DNA of 64,000 bases from Arctopsyche grandis (taxonomy: Eukaryota; Arthropoda; Insecta; Trichoptera; Hydropsychidae), in assembly GCF_051622035.1 (NCBI RefSeq), contig NC_135359.1, positions 33,075,501-33,139,500 on the forward strand. The letters are read 5' to 3'. Made by a program: the position numbers and the translations under genes. This document shows, one piece after another, positions 62,362 to 64,000 of this stretch. Below the pieces are notes generated by a model. It was not told the DNA's origin. It worked only from the letters and a program-made list of their open reading frames with translations, and did no database searches. Each line of letters opens with the position of its first letter. Within the stretch, counting starts at the first letter, position 1.

Positions 62362-64000
62362 AATTTGTTTAAAATCATTTACTCGAAAATCTATCCTCTG
62401 GTCACATAATAAATTACATACTGGAATGAATATAAAAAAATTGTTATTATATACATAAATACTGTTATTATTCTTACATTTTGGTTGCATGCGTGCCATG
62501 ATGTTTTTGGTGCCCCCTTCTCATGTCATTTCAGTTTATTTAAATAATTTTAAGATAAATGATAAATGACAATTAAATGCACACTTCTATTATTTGGCTT
62601 ACTTGTTTTATTTATTTTAAATGTAATAATTTTTATTTATTGGATGAAATTGTGGTAATTATGGTAAACATACTTCATCATCCTAAGCCAGGCGTCAAAG
62701 TGCTCTAAAATTGTGGCAATTTCAACAGACGGGGTGAAACGTATGACTGGCGTAAGAAAAGAGTTTGTTGTTATTTTGAAATAACAACAAACCTATATCT
62801 TCATGTTTTGTACATATATAAAACATTGCTAATTGTTGAATATGAGTAAATTGAGTAATTGTTGAATATGAGAAGTGAAAAATATGGAATAGTGCAAGTG
62901 ATATTGTTTTGAGTTGCTGACTATCACCGATTTAATTACCAATGTATTGATAAGTAAGTAATACATATGTATATACAATAGAACCACGATTATCCGAATT
63001 GTTAAAAACAAACACAAATTTTACGATTTTGCTGCTTTGAAATGTATAACAAAAATTCTAAAATAAGAAGGAGCTACTAAATTATAATATGATATATCTA
63101 CTTTCAAATAAATTTTAAAATATATACCTTAATCTAAATTACAGGGACAAAATTTAAAAAAAACCTTTTATGCGCAGTAAATACAATGATTTATTATGTT
63201 TTCAACACATTATACATAAACATATTCTTGAATATATATTATAATATATAGATGACATATAGAAAATGTTATACAATGTAACAATGCTAAACAAATAATG
63301 TTACCGACGATTTATTTATGTAGATGAGATGTAACAAGTTCATAGCCAGCAGTTTGGCTTAGTGATAGCGTATATATTTAGCATCACTGAGGTCAAAGGT
63401 TCGAGTCCTCGCCACTGCTGGTTAGATTTGGGGGTTTTGTGACTCCAAATCGATCGTTTCTCTATCAGAGTTTGCCAATTTTATCTGATCATTGCTGAAA
63501 AGGTTCCTGAAAATTGGTATTAGATCTAATCCTGTTGTCACAAAAATCTGCCTGTGTATAATTTGTAATAATTATACACAGTAATCTGAAATCTATAGAT
63601 ATCTCTATCGACATCTCTATAATTTCGTATTTATTGTATGTATAAAAATTGTATACAAAAAAAAATCTAAAAATAATCCATAGAAGTCACTATGATTATT
63701 ATTTCTGATCAATTGTTATATTCTATATATTCTGATTGTATATGTATGTATTACTGTATTTCTGATTTCTGATTGTTTATGTATTTCATTAACGTACACC
63801 CGTCGCATTGGAGCAAATCTGTTATGGCGAGTGTGTATTGATTTGTGACAATAAAAAAAAATAAAAAAAAAAATAATAAAATGACGAATTCACTTTTAGA
63901 TACCGTCCATATTAAAGATGATTATTCATAATGTTTCTTAGATCTGTCTGTTACGCGATAGATTTCATAACGACAAGGATTTCTTTAATAGATGATATTA
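62362..64000 (+). other. Unit D 3' region to window edge
   Basis: Collinear with 44526-45640 and 56794-57890 apart from the SINE. No gene. The duplication continues beyond the window. Confidence 0.7.
63345..63872 (+). mobile_element. tRNA-derived SINE inserted in unit D
   Basis: About 528 bp. The head GCCAGCAG... CTGCTGGT folds as a tRNA-like acceptor stem; A-box GGCTTAGTGATAGC and B-box GGTTCGAGTCC. It has an A-rich tail (AATAAAAAAAAATAAAA) and a short ATA target duplication. Units B and C are empty at the same site (45509, 57771), proving the borders. Confidence 0.88.

Overview
The window is insect nuclear DNA: AT-rich, with spliced genes, dense transposon remnants and ZAD-type zinc-finger genes. 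The order cannot be fixed from sequence alone. A clear SMG7 orthologue argues against Drosophila, which is reported to lack SMG7.

Two conserved single-copy genes lie tail to tail in the left half. SMG7 (+, 2314-11740, 17 coding exons, 1261 codons) encodes the nonsense-mediated-decay adaptor. MVB12 (-, 34475-12235, 6 coding exons, 341 codons) encodes the ESCRT-I subunit with MABP and UMA domains. Both models were joined by hand and keep reading frame across every junction. The first MVB12 intron is about 19 kb and has collected tRNA-derived SINEs, hAT and piggyBac-like MITEs, a foldback element, and a mariner (24627-32234). The mariner is split by a 6331-bp transposon whose two inverted arms are 2040 bp each, with an exact 8-bp target duplication. 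This nested, giant-TIR element is the most unusual structure in the window.

The right half (about 36.98-64 kb) is a tandem segmental duplication of one ZAD plus C2H2 zinc-finger gene in four units, A to D, all on the + strand. ATGs are at 37077, 42574, 54300 and 60587. A short exon 1 carries the first half of the ZAD zinc site. Exon 2 carries the second half and a string of 84-bp fingers. Units differ in finger number (9, 17, 12 and 11 before a nonsense codon), as expected from unequal recombination between fingers. All four share a frameshift in the 3'-most finger. Unit C is further broken by an LTR retroelement inside the finger exon, and a 5.4-kb Merlin-like transposon sits 3 bp upstream of its ATG. 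Unit D has a nonsense codon. Units A and B look coding.

Because the units are near-identical, several insertions can be read against an empty site in a sister copy: a SINE at 63345, an LTR at 58537, a TRIM-like element at 46521 and the Merlin-like element at 48917. The rest is LINE 3' ends, solo LTRs, minisatellites and intergenic sequence in which I see no gene. No CRISPR, bacterial operon, rRNA or free-standing tRNA gene is present.
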